A stretch of DNA of 6,282 nt, from positions 1 to 6,282 of the forward strand of contig JAWLCQ010000244.1 in assembly GCA_041687095.1 (NCBI GenBank), given 5' to 3'. Shown in pieces: positions 4,331 to 6,282 of the stretch. Numbering within the stretch: position 1 is the first letter of the stretch; the number at the start of each line of letters is the position of its first letter. Made by a program: the position numbers and the translations under genes. Below the pieces are notes generated by a model. It ran no database searches. It was not told the origin of the DNA and saw nothing but the letters and a program-made list of their open reading frames with translations. This stretch comes from JAWLCQ01 sp041687095. GTDB lineage: Bacteria; Planctomycetota; Phycisphaerae; SM23-33.

Positions 4331-5806
4331 ATGATTCAGCAGACGCGGCCGCTTCGGGTGACGAGGCGTTCGGAGACGTTCCTGTCGGACGACAAGCGGG
4401 TGATCCCGCGATACCTGGACTTCGGGCACGGCCCGCGGATCCGCGGGATCTTCCGGCGGCTGCTGAAGGTGCCCGAACGCCAGGTGCCGGGCATGCTCGA
4501 CGAGGTGCTCCGGGACTTCGCCGGCCGCCACCGCGACGTACACCAGGCCTTCGGGTCCTCCTTCGAGCAGGCGGCGAAGCACGTGCGGGCGCTGCCGAAG
4601 CTCTCCGAGAACCGCCGGCTGCTCATCGGGGCGTACTTCACGCTGGAGTACTCCATCGAGTCGGCGGCGCTGTTCAATCCGTCGATCGTGTCGCACCCCG
4701 ACCAGTCGAAGCTCGAGGAGCGCGACCACCGGTTCCTGATGAGCCTGCGGGCGACGGGCGAGGGCCACGTGTCGTCCATCGTCTTCCGCCGCGGGGTCAT
4801 CCACGACGGGGGCCGCATGAGCTTTGACGTCCCCCCGCGCTACGCCTGCACCGCCAAGCCCGCCCCCGACCCGACGTTCCAGAAGAATCGCTTCCTCCGC
4901 AAGCTCCGCGAGATGGGCGAGTCGGACGCGGCCGTCATGGCCGTCTTCGACCGCCTGAGCGACACCTTCACCCGCTCGCAGATGCGGGGGGTGCTGGAGC
5001 GGATCGGGAAGGAGATGGAGGACCCCGCCGCCTTCGCCGCCGTCGCACGGGAAATGGACTGGATCGCCCGGGCCAACTACACCCTCCAGTACCCGCCCGA
5101 CTGCCTGCCGTCGGAGACGGTGATCTTCCCGGCGACGGAGTTCGAGCAGAACGGGATGGAGGACCTCCGCCTCGTGCAGTTCACGGACGACGACGGGAGC
5201 ACCATGTACTATGGGACGTACACCGCCTTCGATGGGCGGACGATCCATCCGATGCTCCTGGAGACGCCCGATTTCAACACCTTCCACGTCAGCACGCTCA
5301 CCGGGCGGTACGCGAAGAACAAGGGCCTCGCCCTGTTCCCGCGGAAGGTCGACGGGCAGTACCTGATGGTCGCCCGCTGGGACGGGGAGAGCCTGTACCT
5401 GCTGCGATCGTCGAACCTCTACATCTGGAACGTCTCGCAGAAACTCCACACCCCCCGTGAGCCGTGGGAACTGGTGCAGGTGGGCAACTGCGGGTCCCCG
5501 CTGGAGACCGAGGACGGATGGATCCTGCTGACGCACGGGGTGGGGGCGGTGCGGGAGTACAGCATCGGGGCGATGCTGCTGGACCTGCACGACCCGTCGA
5601 AGGTGATCGGCAGGATGCGCACGCCCCTGATGAGCCCCACCCCCGAGGAGCGGGAGGGCTACGTGCCCAATGTGGTCTACACCTGCGGCTCCATGATCCA
5701 CGCCGGACAACTCATCATCCCCTACGCGATGAGCGACTCGCGGACAGGCTTCGCGACGGTCGCCGTCAAGGCCCTCACCGAGCATCTCCGGCAGTGCGGG
5801 AAGTAG
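4331..5806 (+). CDS. GH130-family glycoside phosphorylase or hydrolase, long form
   Basis: A 491-aa protein. The start ATG 4331 has GGGAGG at 4321-4326; a GTG 123 bases upstream only adds low-complexity residues. GH130 enzymes are five-bladed beta-propellers, mostly phosphorylases of beta-mannosides, some hydrolases. Visible family features: ESAALFNPSIVSHPDQS (110-126), RFLMSLRATGEGHVSS (134-149), GMEDLRL (275-281, the EDxR motif near which the catalytic Asp is expected, here Asp278), ALFPRKVDGQYLMVARWD (334-351), VGNCGSPLETEDGWILLTHGVG (384-405), LLDLHDP (416-422) and GYVPNVVYTCG (443-453). The first 105 residues are a helical N-terminal extension. About 180-250 is a charged, probably helical insert between blades one and two, which explains the length against the usual 300-400 aa. 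No signal peptide is seen, so it is likely cytoplasmic. Phosphorylase versus hydrolase and the exact sugar cannot be decided here. Confidence 0.88.
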   Translation: MIQQTRPLRVTRRSETFLSDDKRVIPRYLDFGHGPRIRGIFRRLLKVPERQVPGMLDEVLRDFAGRHRDVHQAFGSSFEQAAKHVRALPKLSENRRLLIGAYFTLEYSIESAALFNPSIVSHPDQSKLEERDHRFLMSLRATGEGHVSSIVFRRGVIHDGGRMSFDVPPRYACTAKPAPDPTFQKNRFLRKLREMGESDAAVMAVFDRLSDTFTRSQMRGVLERIGKEMEDPAAFAAVAREMDWIARANYTLQYPPDCLPSETVIFPATEFEQNGMEDLRLVQFTDDDGSTMYYGTYTAFDGRTIHPMLLETPDFNTFHVSTLTGRYAKNKGLALFPRKVDGQYLMVARWDGESLYLLRSSNLYIWNVSQKLHTPREPWELVQVGNCGSPLETEDGWILLTHGVGAVREYSIGAMLLDLHDPSKVIGRMRTPLMSPTPEEREGYVPNVVYTCGSMIHAGQLIIPYAMSDSRTGFATVAVKALTEHLRQCGK

Positions 5807-5842
5807 GCGGGCGGCCGCGGCCTCGTGCCCGGGGCGTGACCT

Positions 5843-5897
5843 CTTGCGACGGGGCTCTCCTGACCCGCCTCACACGCTTGCGCCGGGGCTCTCCTGA
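5843..5897. repeat. 21-base direct repeat, two copies
   Basis: Copies at 5843-5863 and 5877-5897 differ at one base (A5849 versus C5883) and share the core CGGGGCTCTCCTGA. The second copy completes a perfect hairpin; in the first, the right arm is eroded to CCCG. Confidence 0.7.
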
Positions 5898-5906
5898 GCC
5901 CCGGCG
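5881..5906 (+). terminator. Strong hairpin downstream of GH130
   Basis: CGCCGGGGCT-CTCCTG-AGCCCCGGCG, a perfect 10-bp stem with a 6-base loop, 75 bases past the GH130 stop. It lacks a T-run, so it may be a Rho-associated or mRNA-end structure, or a repetitive palindrome rather than an intrinsic terminator. Confidence 0.4.
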
Positions 5907-5958
5907 TCCGGGAGGGGCAAGGGACGCCTCCGCGCCAGCGCCATTGGAGCACCCCCTT

Positions 5959-5977
5959 CGCGGCGGGGACCGCCGCG
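5959..5977. repeat. Small GC hairpin
   Basis: CGCGGCG-GGGAC-CGCCGCG, a perfect 7-bp stem. Pairing continues imperfectly outward through CTTCG and CGAAG. Confidence 0.5.
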
Positions 5978-6028
5978 ACCGAAGCGCCGCCATAACGCTG
6001 TCGCGGAAGCGTTCTGCGCGTTCCCGGA

Positions 6029-6054
6029 CGTTGGGGGTCAGGAGACCCCCAACG
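6029..6054 (-). terminator. Strong hairpin downstream of purN
   Basis: CGTTGGGGGTC-AGGA-GACCCCCAACG, a perfect 11-bp stem 43 bases past the purN stop at 6097. It shares the CAGGAG loop core with the reverse complement of the hairpin at 5881-5906. It has no T-run on either strand, so its terminator role is plausible by position only. Confidence 0.4.
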
Positions 6055-6096
6055 CAGGCGCATCGCACGCACACGCACGGGCGGAGCCGTGAGCGC

Positions 6097-6282
6097 CTAC
6101 CCCCGCACCCGCACCACGTTCCCCTCGATCCGCAGCCGCTTCTCCGCGAAGAGGCGGATCGCCTCCGGGTAGGCGAGGCATTCTTGCTGGAACACGCGCT
6201 CCGCGAGGTCGTCGGGGGCGTCGCCCTCGAGCACGGGCACGCAGCGCTGGGCGATGATCGGGCCCGCATCGTACTCGTTGGT
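6097..6282 (-). CDS. purN: Phosphoribosylglycinamide formyltransferase PurN, C-terminal part
   Basis: Partial gene: 61 codons and the TAG stop (6099-6097) are visible, and the rest lies beyond the right edge. The peptide reads TNEYDAGPIIAQRCVPVLEG and then DAPDDLAERVFQQECLAYPE (21-40), AIRLFAEKRLRIEGNVVRVRG (41-61). EYDAGPIIAQ, V-VLEGD, LAERV-QE and YPEAIRLFAE are the hallmark C-terminal pattern of PurN. This cytoplasmic enzyme transfers a formyl group from 10-formyl-tetrahydrofolate to GAR, the third step of de novo purine synthesis. The catalytic Asn/His/Asp region is upstream: the Asp of the family D-G-x-I-x-Q loop is near Asp5 here, but the motif is not complete enough to score. It is convergent with GH130 and unrelated in pathway. 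Confidence 0.9.
   Translation of the reverse strand, partial: TNEYDAGPIIAQRCVPVLEGDAPDDLAERVFQQECLAYPEAIRLFAEKRLRIEGNVVRVRG

Larger units (their letters stand above)
5807..6096. other. Hairpin-rich convergent spacer between GH130 and purN
   Basis: No gene is supported. The spacer contains a 21-base direct repeat (5843-5863 and 5877-5897, 20 of 21 identical, period 34) and several strong hairpins at 5881-5906, 5903-5928, 5959-5977 and 6029-6054. The hairpins at 5881 and 5903 overlap and are mutually exclusive. No stem is followed by a T-run on either strand. Confidence 0.65.

Noticed and set aside
2004..4334. A long plus-strand open frame antisense to the fucosidase gene
   Set aside because: It is a GC-driven shadow of the GH29 gene: low-complexity Gly/Val/Leu/Ala-rich product, no ribosome site and no family resemblance, while the opposite strand encodes clear GH29 motifs.
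4100..5785. A long minus-strand open frame antisense to GH130
   Set aside because: It is rich in Arg, Val, Leu and His without domains, while the plus strand has unmistakable GH130 motifs and a ribosome site.
5775..6269. A minus-strand open frame covering the right-hand spacer and purN
   Set aside because: It is in a different frame from the PurN peptide and consists of Arg/Ser/Pro low complexity; the PurN frame is the real one.

Overview
The window reads as chromosomal DNA of a GC-rich bacterium that degrades polysaccharides. Planctomycetota, or the neighbouring PVC/Lentisphaerae-type groups, is the best guess. The reasons are very high GC, two alpha-L-fucosidase (GH29) genes, a long-form GH130 gene, a purN-type gene, wide structured intergenic regions, and short palindromic repeats of the GATTACnCAGATT and TTCGATT kinds that I associate with such genomes. 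This placement is inference; no rRNA or marker phylogeny is available here.

Layout. Bases 1-215 (-) hold the first 71 codons of a GH29 alpha-L-fucosidase whose body lies outside the window. Bases 216-731 are non-coding and carry a degenerate copy of a palindromic element. Bases 732-1583 (+) encode a membrane-anchored 283-aa protein with a LolA/LolB-like look. Bases 1584-2057 are a convergent gap. It holds a TTCGATT heptamer repeat and a well-preserved 219-bp miniature transposable element (16-bp perfect inverted ends, 8-bp target duplication). Bases 2058-3842 (-) encode a complete 594-aa GH29 alpha-L-fucosidase with an extra C-terminal beta-sandwich-like part. Bases 3843-4330 are the divergent regulatory region. 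Bases 4331-5806 (+) encode a 491-aa GH130-family enzyme. Bases 5807-6096 are a hairpin-rich convergent spacer. Bases 6097-6282 (-) are the C-terminal 61 codons of PurN, a purine biosynthesis enzyme.

How the genes may work together. The divergent GH29/GH130 pair shares one upstream region and may be co-regulated for degrading a fucose- and mannose-containing glycan; this is inferred from families and position only. The two GH29 genes are paralogues and share a 34-bp identical stretch at the start of the catalytic domain. The LolA-like gene sits between two copies of the palindromic element and has no obvious functional tie to the sugar enzymes. PurN marks a return to housekeeping genes at the right edge.

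The most noteworthy feature is the miniature element. Its GTAA-initial ends and 8-bp duplication fit mobilisation by an IS66-family transposase. Its target was the base of an 8-bp hairpin just downstream of the fucosidase gene. No clear new defence system, CRISPR array, tRNA or rRNA is present.
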